Shown piece by piece: positions 34,980 to 44,911 of a stretch of 64,000 nucleotides of DNA. Location of the stretch: NCBI RefSeq assembly GCF_904848625.1, contig NZ_CAJHCP010000004.1, forward strand, positions 62,001 to 126,000, in the 5' to 3' direction. Under the pieces are notes generated by a model, which saw nothing but the letters and a program-made list of their open reading frames with translations, had not been told where the DNA came from and searched no databases. The position numbers and the translations under genes are program-made. The stretch comes from Paraburkholderia metrosideri. GTDB taxonomy: Bacteria > Pseudomonadota > Gammaproteobacteria > Burkholderiales > Burkholderiaceae. How positions within the stretch are numbered: the stretch's first letter is position 1; each line of letters opens with the position of its first letter.

Positions 34980-35809
34980 AGGCTTCCCCAGTCAATACGG
35001 CGCGTTATCTGCCCCCGGCGTGCCGGCGACCCGACGCGTATGTCGCTCATAAGCGGAGTGCCCGCGCAATGGCAGACGAATCACGAGCGTTCAGGTGGCC
35101 GGGCGGTTTTAGTACGATCTTCGCAGCCTGTTCTTCAGCGCGCAAGCGTCGTTTAGATAGTGGATGGCGGGCATCGATTGCCGCATAAAAAAAATGGCGA
35201 GGTCATTGCCTCACGCCGTCACGATCGCGGGCGGCCGGCACATCCCGACCTGCCACCCGCGTCGCGTTTTAGACATTTGTATTTTTGTTGGCCCCGCCGC
35301 ACCTCGTAAAACGCGCTAACCTCCCCGACCGCGATTCACGAAGACTTCCTTTCTGTTGCTGCCTGGATCTTTAACTACGCCTGCTGATTTTCTGTTTCCG
35401 GGTGCAACGTATTTCGTCTTGTGATCAGCTTATTGCAATGGCTGTGCCATGAGACCCGAAAGCGTTGCTGGTCAACGGCAGATGCGCGCGAACACGTGTC
35501 TTCGCGCACTGCGCGGTACGCGATGCGTCAGAACTGAGACGCTGCCGGCCAGCATGGCCGCGATCGAGCGAAACGCCGCAGGTACTTTTTTCAACGTGGG
35601 ATAACCCGAACGGGGACTGTCAGGCAAAGGTTTGCCGACGATTTCGTCCGACCTGAACGGGATCTGGTCTGATGGAATAGCGCCTCTGGCGCCCGGACCA
35701 ATATGTCGCAAAGCTGAGACGGCGAGTGGGTCTGTTGAAGCGGCGTGTACGACGCGGCCACGCGTCACACTCATGCCGATCACCGCACCCCGCCACCTTC
35801 GACGTCACT
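34980..35809. other. Long gene-poor stretch
   Basis: 830 bases with no gene I can support. Part (about 35270-35450) is A/T-richer, with TTGTATTTTTGTTGG near 35277. A minus-strand frame at 35472-35783 (103 residues) has no clear ribosome-binding site and mixed composition; it is not called. The first 100 bases are upstream of the hydroxylase gene and should hold its promoter. Confidence 0.4.
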
Positions 35810-36835
35810 TCACAGCAACGCTGTCAATTCCTCCGCCCGCGCCGTGAACTGCTGCAACTCGTTGGCGCCGAGCCGCGTTGCCTGCGGGAACTGGACCTTC
35901 AGCGGATCTTGCGGCGCGTGATGGACGTGAACCTCGTAATGCAAATGCGGCCCGGTTGCCCAACCTGTTTCGCCGACGTAACCAATCACCTGATCGCGGC
36001 TAACCTTGCTGCCACGGCGCAACCCTTTTTCGAAACGCGACAAATGCGCGAACGTCGTTGAATACGGTGCCGGATTCTGAATGATGACCACCTTGCCATA
36101 GCCGGTCTTCTGCCCGATAAAACGCACGACGCCCCGCGCGGTTGCATGAATGGGTGTGCCGATCGGCGCAGCCAGATCGACGCCGTCATGGCTTTGCCAC
36201 CGATGTGTCACTGGGTCGAGACGGCGCAACGCAAAATTCGACGACACCCGCGTGAAACTCAACGGGTATCGCTCGAAGGCCGGCGTGGTGCTCGCGCCAT
36301 CTTTTGAATAATAAAAAGGCTTGCCCTGAAGCGTTTTGTACAGGAATACGTCGTGCGTCACGGTGCCGCGTGCAATGCGAACGGCCAGCGGTGCACTTGG
36401 GGCACCACCGGTGTTGCCTTTGTCGAACACGGCGCTGACCCGATCGCCGGCGCGCAGATCACGTGCAAAGTTGAGCTCGCCGTGAAATGCCTGGGCCAGT
36501 ATCGCAGTGGTGGCAGCATCGACACCCATGCTTTGCGCCGCTGCCGCGAAACTGTGTTCAACCGGCGCATTCTTCACGGTGAAGGCCGGTGCAGCTACCG
36601 CCTCCGACGCACCCGGTGCCGCTGCTGCGATAGCCGGTCCCACCGCAGGCGCGCTCGCGGGCAAAGCGGCAGACGGTCTGGCGGAATCCTTGCTCATCAG
36701 AGACACATCGGGTTCGTCGGTACGCGCAGCACGATGCTGATTCACGAGGTACGCCGCGCACACGGAGCTCATTGCACAAACAAAAATGATTTTGCTGGCA
36801 CGCCCGGGCAGGACGCTAGCGACAGAAAGAGGCAT
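35810..36835 (-). CDS. M23-family (LytM-like) metallopeptidase
   Basis: 341 residues. There is one N-terminal membrane segment (KIIFVCAMSSVCAAYLVN), then a low-complexity Ala/Pro linker, an OapA/NlpD-like middle part, and the C-terminal M23 catalytic domain with its zinc ligands in HDGVDLAAPIGTPIHATA and GPHLHYEVHVH. It is anchored to the inner membrane and probably cuts peptidoglycan cross-links or activates amidases during growth or division. No partner lies adjacent. Confidence 0.93.
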   Translation of the reverse strand: MPLSVASVLPGRASKIIFVCAMSSVCAAYLVNQHRAARTDEPDVSLMSKDSARPSAALPASAPAVGPAIAAAAPGASEAVAAPAFTVKNAPVEHSFAAAAQSMGVDAATTAILAQAFHGELNFARDLRAGDRVSAVFDKGNTGGAPSAPLAVRIARGTVTHDVFLYKTLQGKPFYYSKDGASTTPAFERYPLSFTRVSSNFALRRLDPVTHRWQSHDGVDLAAPIGTPIHATARGVVRFIGQKTGYGKVVIIQNPAPYSTTFAHLSRFEKGLRRGSKVSRDQVIGYVGETGWATGPHLHYEVHVHHAPQDPLKVQFPQATRLGANELQQFTARAEELTALL

Positions 36836-37119
36836 TGACTAGAGATCAGCGGTCGACCGTTGCGTGCGCCGGTGGCACGCACGTGCAGGTGGGTTTATTG
36901 AGTCAGCACCCCGGTCATTGCGTGAGGCGCCGCGTAAGGCTGACGGCAAGCCTAGGGGCCGTTTCTTAAATCAGGCTTAAGCTGCCCCCATTATTCAGCC
37001 GATGCAAAGCGCGCAATGGACGACCGTTGAACGTCGTCAACACTCGCCGAATCGTCCCACTTCCAGCCCGGTCACCGGTTGCGATTCACACGCCGCCCTG
37101 CAGTCGACGGCTGTCCCCA

Positions 37120-37911
37120 TTAACCGGTGATGTCGCTAATAAATGCGTGAATGAGCGCCGCAACCTGATCCGGCGATTCGAGCGGCGACAGGTGGCCGGT
37201 CCCCGGCAATACATGCATCTGCGCATGCGGAATTCGGGGCAGCAACTCGTCGCGCAGTGTCGCCACGCTGTCTACGCGGTCCAACTCGCCCGCGATGACC
37301 GTGGTGGGAACGTCGATCGAAGCGACTTCACGCGAAATATCCTCCTGACTCGCGTGACGCGGCCACGCGGCTTTTGCCTCGGGTCCGCCGCGCAAGCTGT
37401 CTTCGATCACCTGCTGGCGATGCGCGCGACTGAGCCGTTTCGCGCTCAGCATGCCGTCAATCGTGGCTTCGACCGATGCCTGCGAAACATAAGCGCTTTC
37501 CATTGCGGCCAGCGCGTCGGGGGGCAACCTGAGCGGCACTGGCGGTGACGGCGCGACCAGCACCAAACCCGCCAGACCTTGCGGACGGCGCGCCGCAAGC
37601 AGTTGCGCGACCTTGCCGCCCATCGAATGGCCGATCAGGACGAAGCGACGCAAAGCGAGCCTGTCGATCACGCACTGTGCGTCGTCGGCGAGATCGGCGA
37701 GCGCGTAGTGTGCGGCGGGCTTGTCCGACTCGCCCCAGCCCCGGTGGTCCGGTGCGATGGTCCGGTACACGTTCGGCAGCGCCGCGATCACCTCGTCCCA
37801 TGTACGCGAAGAGCCGCCCCAGTAATGCAGAAAGACCAGCGCTGGCTTGTCGGCATGACCAAAACCCAGTTCTTTGACATGGATGTCAACACCGTTCGAG
37901 TCGATTTTCAT
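37120..37911 (-). CDS. Alpha/beta hydrolase
   Basis: 263 residues from the ATG at 37911, preceded by GGAG at normal spacing. It has the oxyanion loop FLHYWGGSSRTWDEV, the nucleophile elbow LIGHSMGGKVAQ (Ser), an acid in AGELDRVDSV and the catalytic His in PGTGHLSPLESP. The Tyr in HYWGG sits where HGxxG usually has Gly/Phe. Likely a cytoplasmic esterase or C-C hydrolase. It is divergent from the LysR gene at 38045 across 133 bases. Confidence 0.92.
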   Translation of the reverse strand: MKIDSNGVDIHVKELGFGHADKPALVFLHYWGGSSRTWDEVIAALPNVYRTIAPDHRGWGESDKPAAHYALADLADDAQCVIDRLALRRFVLIGHSMGGKVAQLLAARRPQGLAGLVLVAPSPPVPLRLPPDALAAMESAYVSQASVEATIDGMLSAKRLSRAHRQQVIEDSLRGGPEAKAAWPRHASQEDISREVASIDVPTTVIAGELDRVDSVATLRDELLPRIPHAQMHVLPGTGHLSPLESPDQVAALIHAFISDITG

Positions 37912-37988
37912 CTTGCTACTCCATTCACATTGAGATTTGCGACCCGTAGTGGTCGACAAACGCAATGGTAGATTCGATCTTTTATGGC

Positions 37989-38009
37989 GATAATCCGTCA
38001 TTTATTATC
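37989..38009. promoter_or_regulatory. Inverted repeat between hydrolase and LysR genes
   Basis: GATAAT and ATTATC flank a 9-base spacer, about 35 bases before the LysR start in an A/T-rich patch. The spacing resembles a LysR-type T-N11-A operator, suggesting self-regulation and control of the divergent hydrolase. Confidence 0.5.
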
Positions 38010-38044
38010 ATCACCTTATCGTCTGGTTATCGACTGGAGTCGTG

Positions 38045-38953
38045 ATGGATCGATTTGCCTGCATCTCCGTGTTCGTCGCCGCCGTCGACGAAGGCAGCCT
38101 CGCCGCTGCAGGCCGACGTGCCGGGCTCTCGGCCTCCATGGCCGGTAAATATCTGAGTCAACTTGAGGCGGAACTGAACGTTCGCCTGATGCAGCGAAGC
38201 ACGCGCAATTTAAGCCTGACCGACGCGGGCCGCGCGTACTACCTGCGGTGCAAACACATTCTGGAAGAGTTCGACGACGCGAACCGCGAGGCCAGCGACG
38301 CGCAACGTCTCGCGAGCGGCACGCTACGCGTGGCCGCGCCGGTGACCTTTGGCGCAATGCATATGCAGGAGATCGTGACGCGTTATCTGGCGGCACATCC
38401 GCAGGTGGACATCGACATGTCGCTCGACGATCGCTACGTCGATTTGCAAAGCGATTCGATCGACGTGGCGATCCGGATCGGTCGTTTGCCTGACTCGCAA
38501 CTCATCGCGAAGCGGCTTGCGCCTTGCAGAATGGTGTTGTGCGCAGCACCTGCCTTCGTCGCGCGCGAAGGTCTGCCGGCTCAACCAGGCGACTTACGCG
38601 CTGCGCCGAGGCTGGCCTTTAGCGAGGCAGTGACCGCGGGAGAATGGGCGCTACAGGATAAGCATGGCCGTCGTTACGTAATCGAAGGACCACTTCGCAT
38701 GCGGGCCAATAACATGCAGATGCTGACCTCGGCCGCACTGGCGGGAATGGGCATCGTATATGGACCGACCTTCGTATTCGGCGAGCACCTGAAGGCCGGA
38801 CGGCTTATAGAACTTCTGCCTGAATTCAAAGCGCCCGACCTGACGATTCACGCGGTGTATTCGTCGGCCCGTTATGTACCGTTGAAGGTGCGAGTCTTTA
38901 TCGACTATCTCGTCTCGGCTTTCGGCGATGAACCTGAGTGGGACAGGTTCTAG
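38045..38953 (+). CDS. LysR-family transcriptional regulator
   Basis: 302 residues. ATG at 38045 is taken rather than the GTG three bases earlier. N-terminal HTH (FVAAVDEGSLAAAGRRAGLS, SMAGKYLSQLEAELNVRLMQ) and a CrgA-like substrate-binding domain (RVAAPVTFGAMHMQEIVTRY, YVDLQSDSIDVAIRIG). Divergent from the alpha/beta hydrolase gene and presumably its regulator. Confidence 0.93.
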   Translation: MDRFACISVFVAAVDEGSLAAAGRRAGLSASMAGKYLSQLEAELNVRLMQRSTRNLSLTDAGRAYYLRCKHILEEFDDANREASDAQRLASGTLRVAAPVTFGAMHMQEIVTRYLAAHPQVDIDMSLDDRYVDLQSDSIDVAIRIGRLPDSQLIAKRLAPCRMVLCAAPAFVAREGLPAQPGDLRAAPRLAFSEAVTAGEWALQDKHGRRYVIEGPLRMRANNMQMLTSAALAGMGIVYGPTFVFGEHLKAGRLIELLPEFKAPDLTIHAVYSSARYVPLKVRVFIDYLVSAFGDEPEWDRF

Positions 38954-39071
38954 AAGATCAACCGATTTTAGTTAGGTAATCTTTCCAATCGATTCGCTGG
39001 TACTTACATTTAGCAAACAACAGCGCCGCAATGGAGACTCCGCAACTACTTCTAATTAGAAGAACCCGCCT

Positions 39072-39221
39072 TTATTCCGCGATCGAGAACCGCGACGGAC
39101 TCTTGCTTTGCGGAGCTTCCTTCTCAGCACGCCTGACGCGTGCGGTCGCGCCGCGAATAAAAAGAACTACGCAGAGGGCAACAATTGCCCAGATGCCAAG
39201 AATGAGGGTTAATGCGTTCAT
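39072..39221 (-). CDS. Small single-span membrane protein
   Basis: A 49-residue frame: a hydrophobic N-terminal helix (MNALTLILGIWAIVALCVV, continuing into LF) followed by an Arg/Lys-rich tail ending in SPSRFSIAE. The layout of one helix and a basic cytoplasmic tail is that of a real small membrane protein, but the ribosome-binding site is weak. It lies upstream-adjacent to nothing on its strand except the 96-residue protein gene (39274). Function unknown. Confidence 0.55.
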   Translation of the reverse strand: MNALTLILGIWAIVALCVVLFIRGATARVRRAEKEAPQSKSPSRFSIAE

Positions 39222-39273
39222 TTCGATTTCAGAAGTTCAGTTCTGCCATTCGTACACCCGGCCCAATGGCGGG

Positions 39274-39564
39274 TCAATGTTTTGTAAGCGGATCGCTGCT
39301 GCCAAACAACAGTTCGTCGATCAGGCCAGTGGTCTGCGCTAGCTGCCTTTCGAGCGCCGCACGCACTTCTTCCGCGGCTGCGGCGTCGCTTCGGGCGACT
39401 GCTGAATGGGTGCGGGTCGCGAGGCGCAGCACGGTATCGGATGCGAACTGCAACTCGCGCAGCATTGCCGCTTCGGAGGCGGTCGGCGTGCTGGTCAGCT
39501 CGGGCGTGGACAGCTCAGGCAGGCCTGCTTCGAATTGCGGGTTTTCGTCTTGACGGGAAGACAT
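39274..39564 (-). CDS. Small helical protein of unknown function
   Basis: 96 residues from the ATG at 39564, with AAGGAG 8 bases upstream. The first 30 residues are polar and Pro/Thr-rich. The rest is a predicted amphipathic helix pair (AAMLRELQFASDTVLRLATR, AAEEVRAALERQLAQTTGLI). No membrane segment or known motif. The good initiation signal supports a real gene. Confidence 0.65.
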   Translation of the reverse strand: MSSRQDENPQFEAGLPELSTPELTSTPTASEAAMLRELQFASDTVLRLATRTHSAVARSDAAAAEEVRAALERQLAQTTGLIDELLFGSSDPLTKH

Positions 39565-39827
39565 CGCGAGCTCCTTGCGCGCTTGGATGATTCCAGTGTG
39601 CGCTGGGGCCACGGGTTTCAATCGGTCGAACAGAAGCCGAATATTAAGCCAATCTTGCCTCACCGAGAACTCGTTATTTACCTCTAAAGAAGGGGCGCGA
39701 TTGAAAATGGTAAAAGTGACCGGCGGCATCGCGTATAGACCGCGAGATTCGCCGGCTGAATTGTCGCAAAACAGGGGAAAACACCAACATCAACCCACAT
39801 GGTCGCGCGCCGTCTTCGCGTCACTCG

Positions 39828-40685
39828 CTATGCGGTGAAATCAGTCGACGCCGACAGTTCTCCCCACGTTTGCATTTCCTGCGCGACGTAAGCGTTTTTT
39901 GCGGCGATAGCGGCCAGCGTATCGGTGCCGAGCGGAAGCCGTAGCGGCGGATTCGGAGCGTCGACCAGTACGACCACCGCATCCGCCAGCTTTTCCGGAT
40001 CGCCCGGCTGGTTGTGATTCATTTGCGCGGCCTTGCGACGCACCGCGCCCGACGTGTCGTCGTAATCGGCAATCACATCCGCTGCAACGGCGAGTGACGA
40101 CGCATCGAGAAAGTCCGTGCGGAAGTAACCGGGCTCGACGACAGTCGCGTGAATGCCGAGCGGCTTCAGTTCATCACGCAGTGCTTCGGTAATGCCCTCC
40201 ACCGCGAATTTGGTCGACGAATACACCCCGAAGCCTGCCGCGCCGCGGTAACCGCCAATCGACGAAATGTTGATCACGTGGCCTGAGCGGCGCGCGCGCA
40301 TGACCGGCAACACAGCACGCGTGACGTTCAACAGGCCGAACACGTTCGTGTCGTACATGCGGCGAATATCGCGGTCGGAGGACTCCTCCACGGCGCCCAG
40401 CAATCCGAAACCGGCGTTGTTGATCAGCACGTCGATGCGGCCGAATTTTTCCATCGCCGCCTGCACCGCCGCTTTTGCCTGCACCTCATCGGTCACGTCC
40501 AGTGCAACGGGCAACAGTCCCGCGGATTCGCCGAGACGCGCCACGATCGAACTCACATTGCGCGCTGCCGCCACAACCGCATTGCCGTCCGCGAGCGCCG
40601 CTTCGGCGATAAGTGCACCGATGCCGCGCGATGCTCCTGTAATGAACCATACGCGTTTGAAAGCTTCTTGCTGGATATCGACCAT
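39828..40685 (-). CDS. Short-chain dehydrogenase/reductase
   Basis: 285 residues from the ATG at 40685. NAD(P) binding site ITGASRGIGALIAE, the NAG motif NNAGFGLLG, catalytic Ser/Tyr/Lys in ISSIGG and YSSTKFAVEG. It matches the group of oxidoreductases often annotated as retinol/steroid-like SDR. Divergent from the LysR gene at 40807 across 121 bases. Substrate unknown. Confidence 0.93.
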   Translation of the reverse strand: MVDIQQEAFKRVWFITGASRGIGALIAEAALADGNAVVAAARNVSSIVARLGESAGLLPVALDVTDEVQAKAAVQAAMEKFGRIDVLINNAGFGLLGAVEESSDRDIRRMYDTNVFGLLNVTRAVLPVMRARRSGHVINISSIGGYRGAAGFGVYSSTKFAVEGITEALRDELKPLGIHATVVEPGYFRTDFLDASSLAVAADVIADYDDTSGAVRRKAAQMNHNQPGDPEKLADAVVVLVDAPNPPLRLPLGTDTLAAIAAKNAYVAQEMQTWGELSASTDFTA

Positions 40686-40806
40686 GATCTCGCTCCTGGG
40701 TTGTGAGGTGAAAGTGATGCCATGGTAGGAGCGATGATTGACACGCACTAGACGTCAATTGCTAGACTGATAATCAACTTCTACTTGTTAATTGGAGCCG
40801 CAGCCG

Positions 40807-41778
40807 ATGAACGAAATTCGTGCGATCACCACGTTTGTGCGCGCGGCGACGCTCGGCAGTCTTCGACGCGCGGCGGTCGATCAGGGCATTTCGCCGCAAG
40901 CGGCGAGTCAGGCCGTCATGCAACTGGAGAAGGAACTGGGCGTCCGGCTTTTTCACCGCACTACGCGCAAGCTCAGTCTGACCGAAGAAGGTCAGCGGCT
41001 TTTCGACAGCGTCAAGCCGGCTCTGTCAATCTTCTCGTCGGCGCTAGACGAGGCACGTCGTTCAAAAGAAGAAGCCGGTGGACTATTGCGCGTCAGCGCA
41101 CCGCGCGCGCTCGGGATGCCGATGCTATGGACGTACTTCGAGCAATTCCAGCAGCTTCATCCGAACGTGCAACTCGAAGTGCAATTCGATGATCATTTCA
41201 CCGATCTCGTCACCGACCGCGCCGATGTAGGATTTCGCGGCGGGCCGCCGCCATCGGGCGGCTCAATTGCGCGTCCGCTCGTACCGATTCAGTTGATCGT
41301 CTGCGCGTCGCCGGAATACATCGCGCGTAATGGTGCGCCGCGAACTATCGACGAACTGGATCAGCATCGCTGCACCGGGTATCGGCGCGCGAATACGGGC
41401 AAGCTCGCACAATGGCAGTTTCAGATAGGCGACGAAATTGTTTATCGCGATGTGCCGCCGGTCATCTGCGTGAACGATACGGAGATGGAGACGCAGGCCG
41501 TGCTATCGGGTCTGGGAATCGGACAGTTGGGCAGCTTTAACGCCACGCCTCACATAAGAAGCGGCCGGCTCGTTGCGTTGCTGACGCAGCACATTACCGA
41601 ATACGGCACGGTGTATATCTACTACGGGCATCGGACCGAACAGCCGCTGCGTGTGAAAACTTTTATCGATTTCATGGTCGCGCGGCTGGCGGATAACCGC
41701 GCATTCTTTCTCGACCCTGTCGAGCTTCGCGCGACTCGCGCGGTGCGGCGTGGACGCGCTGCGAGTGAGCGCGGTTAA
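40807..41778 (+). CDS. LysR-family transcriptional regulator
   Basis: 323 residues from the ATG at 40807 (GGAG 11 bases upstream; an in-frame TTG at 40792 is less likely). N-terminal HTH (FVRAATLGSLRRAAVDQGIS, QAASQAVMQLEKELGVRLFH) and a LysR sensor domain (LRVSAPRALGMPMLWTYFEQ). Divergent from the short-chain dehydrogenase, which is its likely target. Confidence 0.93.
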   Translation: MNEIRAITTFVRAATLGSLRRAAVDQGISPQAASQAVMQLEKELGVRLFHRTTRKLSLTEEGQRLFDSVKPALSIFSSALDEARRSKEEAGGLLRVSAPRALGMPMLWTYFEQFQQLHPNVQLEVQFDDHFTDLVTDRADVGFRGGPPPSGGSIARPLVPIQLIVCASPEYIARNGAPRTIDELDQHRCTGYRRANTGKLAQWQFQIGDEIVYRDVPPVICVNDTEMETQAVLSGLGIGQLGSFNATPHIRSGRLVALLTQHITEYGTVYIYYGHRTEQPLRVKTFIDFMVARLADNRAFFLDPVELRATRAVRRGRAASERG

Positions 41779-41868
41779 AGCTTTGCCGCTATCCAGCACC
41801 CGCAAATCCACGCACTGACTGCGCGCTTTTAGCTAAAGCCGCTATCGCCAGCGCGCTTGACAATATCT

Positions 41869-42201
41869 TTACGCCGCAGCGATAACGTCGATACGCAACG
41901 CGTCGCCGCCTGCTGCGATGGCAAGCAGGATGTCGACGTTAGGGTGCGCACCCGGACGGTTGCGCGCATCGGCGGTATGTTCGGCGAACACCGCGAGACC
42001 GTGCTCAGCAGCTTTGCTGTCGAGCGTGCCGAATGTTTGCTGCAAATAGTTGTACACCGTGAGCGAGCCCTGCTTGCCCGGCTTGTTCTCGATACTCGCG
42101 ACAACCGCGCCCTTGCCGTCGATCAGATCGATACGCTCGATACCGTCGATAGACGGCATCTGCGCCAGATTCTCCTTGAATACGTTGCTGGGTTGGATCA
42201 T
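41869..42201 (-). CDS. DUF2322-like small protein
   Basis: 110 residues from the ATG at 42201. The sequence (IQPSNVFKENLAQMPSIDGI, IDLIDGKGAVVASIENKPGK, SLTVYNYLQQTFGTLDSKAA) recalls the DUF2322 family, in which a short mixed alpha/beta protein of about this size is conserved in beta- and gammaproteobacteria. No catalytic motif or signal peptide. The family name is from memory. It sits between the LysR gene (convergent) and the propeller protein gene. Confidence 0.7.
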   Translation of the reverse strand: MIQPSNVFKENLAQMPSIDGIERIDLIDGKGAVVASIENKPGKQGSLTVYNYLQQTFGTLDSKAAEHGLAVFAEHTADARNRPGAHPNVDILLAIAAGGDALRIDVIAAA

Positions 42202-42319
42202 TAGACACACTCCTTCGGTTCAGAAAATGACATGCGGGCCGTATCTTAAACGATAGGGTGTTGAGCCACGCTCAAATGCGGCCGCGCTGAACTCTGAACC
42301 TGTGAGTCCCACAACGCAA

Positions 42320-44236
42320 TCACGGCGTCCAGCGATGAACAATAATGCTCGCGCCGTTGTAGTTGTCTTTCGTAATCACATACTCGCCTGACGCTCTCAG
42401 ATATGCCCTGAGCCCATACATCGAATCGACGTCGTTGCCCACATCCACTGTCGTCGGACTCGCGTTAATCAGAGTGGTGTCGAGTTGACCCGTTGTGAGG
42501 TTGAAAGCATCGATGTTCGGAACGGTATGCACGTATCCGACGAACAGATAGTTTCCGGCCGCCGTGATTGATTTGGGATTGGCGCTGGTGAGGTTAATCA
42601 CCGGACTGGGCTGGCTGATGTTGCCCGCACTCCACCCGTGATACACCTCGATCCGCGTTTGCATGGCCGTCCAGTCCGTGCTTCCGGCAATACCTTGCGC
42701 AAGGATCATCGTGTCGCTCTCGGGAAGATAGATGATCCGTGTCAACGGACGAATGCTTTCCGGCGTGGAGATCGTAATGGCCGGACCCCACGTCGGCTTG
42801 CCTTCACCGTCGAAGCCCGTCAACGGGTAGTGGTAAATATGATTGGTCCGGTCCAGACCAGCCCATACGTCGCCCCGGCTGTCGATGCAAAAACCGCCGG
42901 TCACCTGAAGCGTCGTATTGAAAGCGGTTCCCGGTATCGATGCATCGGGGATCGCAATGTAGCCATTGGCCGCGTTGAAATGATAGAAGTAAAAGATCCC
43001 CGGGTTCTGCCCCGACGCCACCAGAATACGATTTCCGCCGACCGTGACGAGTTGGCCGAAGTGTTCGTCGCGTTGCGTGTCGTTCATGTTCAAACGCGGA
43101 TCGGACGGATAGGTGAACGGGTCGACCGTATTCGCGACGAAAGTACCGCCTGCCGTGCCGGTGTAAATGTTCGTACCGCCGTAGAAGTAGGCCGCATCCG
43201 TTGACGGGTCCGGCGCGGCGACGCCCTCGAAATTGAGGGACTGTAGCGCGTATTGCAGCGCGCCAGCACTGTTGTATGCGTGAAGATCGGTCGCGCCATT
43301 GCGACCGAGATCCCAGCTTCCACCCCATGGATTATTGAGCACGTAAAGATTGCCCGACGCATCTTTGCCAATACCGACAATGCGCGTAAAGCGTTTGTCG
43401 CCCACCTGCCCTTTGATGCCGCTGGTGGTGTCGAGATAACCGCCCTGAATGCCGAACGTGCCGGTGAGCGTTGGTGCGGCCGCCACGTTGTAGAGCTTGA
43501 TATTCATGTCGGGGCCTTCGTCGCCGACCATGAGTTGCGCGGACGATGCATCGAAATACAGCGCGGAGGGTCGCGCTGTGGCGGCCATCTGAATGGTATT
43601 CAACGGTGCGCCAGCCGCACTGAATTCGTCGATCTCGCCCGCGCTCTGCCTCGCGACCCACAGATTGCCCGCGCTATCCAGTGCAAGTGCGCCAGGACTC
43701 GCGATGTTGATATCGCGCTGCCAGACGCCATCCGTAGAGAACACCCGGACTCGATTGCCAAAAAAGTCACTCGTATATAGAAGCGAACCTGCGGTGGCCA
43801 GACCGGTAATGACATCGGCATGGGGTATGCCGGTCCACACACTCACCGGGATGACAAGATCGCGTGTCTGCGTTGCGCGGTTGTAGCGTCCGACCGAACC
43901 GCTGCCAAACGACGTGTTGTACTGCAAGGCCGCGAAAATCGAGGTGCTGTTACCCGTAATCGCACTGCCCTGAAAGTCGGCATGAGAGCCAATGGAACCG
44001 ATGCTCTTGCCGTTCTGATAGATCGCGACGCCGCCGTCGTTTTCGTCCCACAGCGACGACGTATAGATGACGCCTTCCGGCGCGACCCACATTGAACGCG
44101 CGGTATTGCCGACGTGAGCGGCAAGTGTTCCGAATGTATTGGCTAACCAGTCGGTGGTGTATTGCGCGTAGCAGGCGGGCGTGAAGATCGCGATAGCTGC
44201 GCAAAAGCATGCAGCGCGGATTGACTTGCTGATCAT
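42320..44236 (-). CDS. Secreted beta-propeller (NHL/SMP-30-like) protein
   Basis: 638 residues with a signal peptide (AACFCAAIAIFTPACYAQ). The mature chain is a series of blades with the NHL-like pattern of hydrophobic strands and Gly/Asp turns (SPGALALDSAGNLWVARQSA, VGIGKDASGNLYVLNNPWGG, GGFCIDSRGDVWAGLDRTNH). The number of blades suggests more than one propeller. Such proteins bind or hydrolyse lactones or glycans, or act as scaffolds. It is divergent from the lyase-like lipoprotein gene across a 675-base A/T-rich gap, and the two may function together outside the cell. Confidence 0.85.
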   Translation of the reverse strand: MISKSIRAACFCAAIAIFTPACYAQYTTDWLANTFGTLAAHVGNTARSMWVAPEGVIYTSSLWDENDGGVAIYQNGKSIGSIGSHADFQGSAITGNSTSIFAALQYNTSFGSGSVGRYNRATQTRDLVIPVSVWTGIPHADVITGLATAGSLLYTSDFFGNRVRVFSTDGVWQRDINIASPGALALDSAGNLWVARQSAGEIDEFSAAGAPLNTIQMAATARPSALYFDASSAQLMVGDEGPDMNIKLYNVAAAPTLTGTFGIQGGYLDTTSGIKGQVGDKRFTRIVGIGKDASGNLYVLNNPWGGSWDLGRNGATDLHAYNSAGALQYALQSLNFEGVAAPDPSTDAAYFYGGTNIYTGTAGGTFVANTVDPFTYPSDPRLNMNDTQRDEHFGQLVTVGGNRILVASGQNPGIFYFYHFNAANGYIAIPDASIPGTAFNTTLQVTGGFCIDSRGDVWAGLDRTNHIYHYPLTGFDGEGKPTWGPAITISTPESIRPLTRIIYLPESDTMILAQGIAGSTDWTAMQTRIEVYHGWSAGNISQPSPVINLTSANPKSITAAGNYLFVGYVHTVPNIDAFNLTTGQLDTTLINASPTTVDVGNDVDSMYGLRAYLRASGEYVITKDNYNGASIIVHRWTP

Positions 44237-44911
44237 GAGTGATGCTCTCCGAACGACTCTTTTCCTCCAGCAGATTACCTCGTCGGATACGAAATGTTAG
44301 AGATTAAATAAACATTATATTTTTGAACCAGTCCGAATCAATTTTTTTTAATTCATTTTGAATATTTTTGCGATTTGTCAAAAATTTATGACACAGACGG
44401 ACGGGTCACGAAGAGCGATGCCACACCAGGATTTGCCCTGGCTAATACGTCGATATCTTTCATCTGACTTGCCATTTCTATTGAGATATGATCTCCTATG
44501 ACTTACCAAATATTTCATGCGTTTTGCTTGCAAAGCGTCTGGGTTGTTGGCGAGGGACACGGTGCGACAACACCTGCGTACTTGGTGGTATTCGGGTAGC
44601 AGCTTTGCCTGAAAAAGCACGCACGCGTCTGGCAAAGAGACACGCGCGCGTTCGAATAGGACATTTTTACCTTAGTCATATGATGACTGATGATAAAAAT
44701 TACCTGACAGCGCAAACGTTGTCGTCCCGGTAGTGAGGAGCCGCTCATTGCGTTTCACTGGCAATGAACGGCGGGAATAATTGAAATCCGTTTCATATTT
44801 ATTAATCAAATAATTCGGACAATCTTTGAAGAATGGGGCAACAACCAATACCCATTTATCAAATAAAAAAACGTCAGCCAAACATCAATTAAATTAAAAG
44901 CTGGAGACAAC
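44237..44911. other. A/T-rich divergent intergenic region
   Basis: 675 bases between the secreted propeller and the lyase-like lipoprotein genes. It is clearly more A/T-rich than its surroundings (for example 44305-44395 and 44770-44900), which is typical of acquired DNA or strongly regulated promoters. A hairpin lies at 44741-44771. GGAGAC precedes the lipoprotein start. A frame at 44488-44733 (81 residues) has no support and is not called. Confidence 0.5.
44741..44771 (+). promoter_or_regulatory. Hairpin in leader of lyase-like gene
   Basis: CCGCTCATTGC and GCAATGAACGG pair over 11 positions with one mismatch around a 9-base loop, 140 bases before the lipoprotein start. It could be a leader structure or an upstream terminator. 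Confidence 0.4.

Noticed and set aside
35472-35783. Minus-strand frame of 103 codons in the 830-base gap
   Set aside because: Poor initiation signal and mixed composition; cannot be separated from chance without comparison.
44488-44733. Plus-strand frame of 81 codons in the A/T-rich gap
   Set aside because: No ribosome-binding site, no recognisable motif, and a composition unlike neighbouring proteins.
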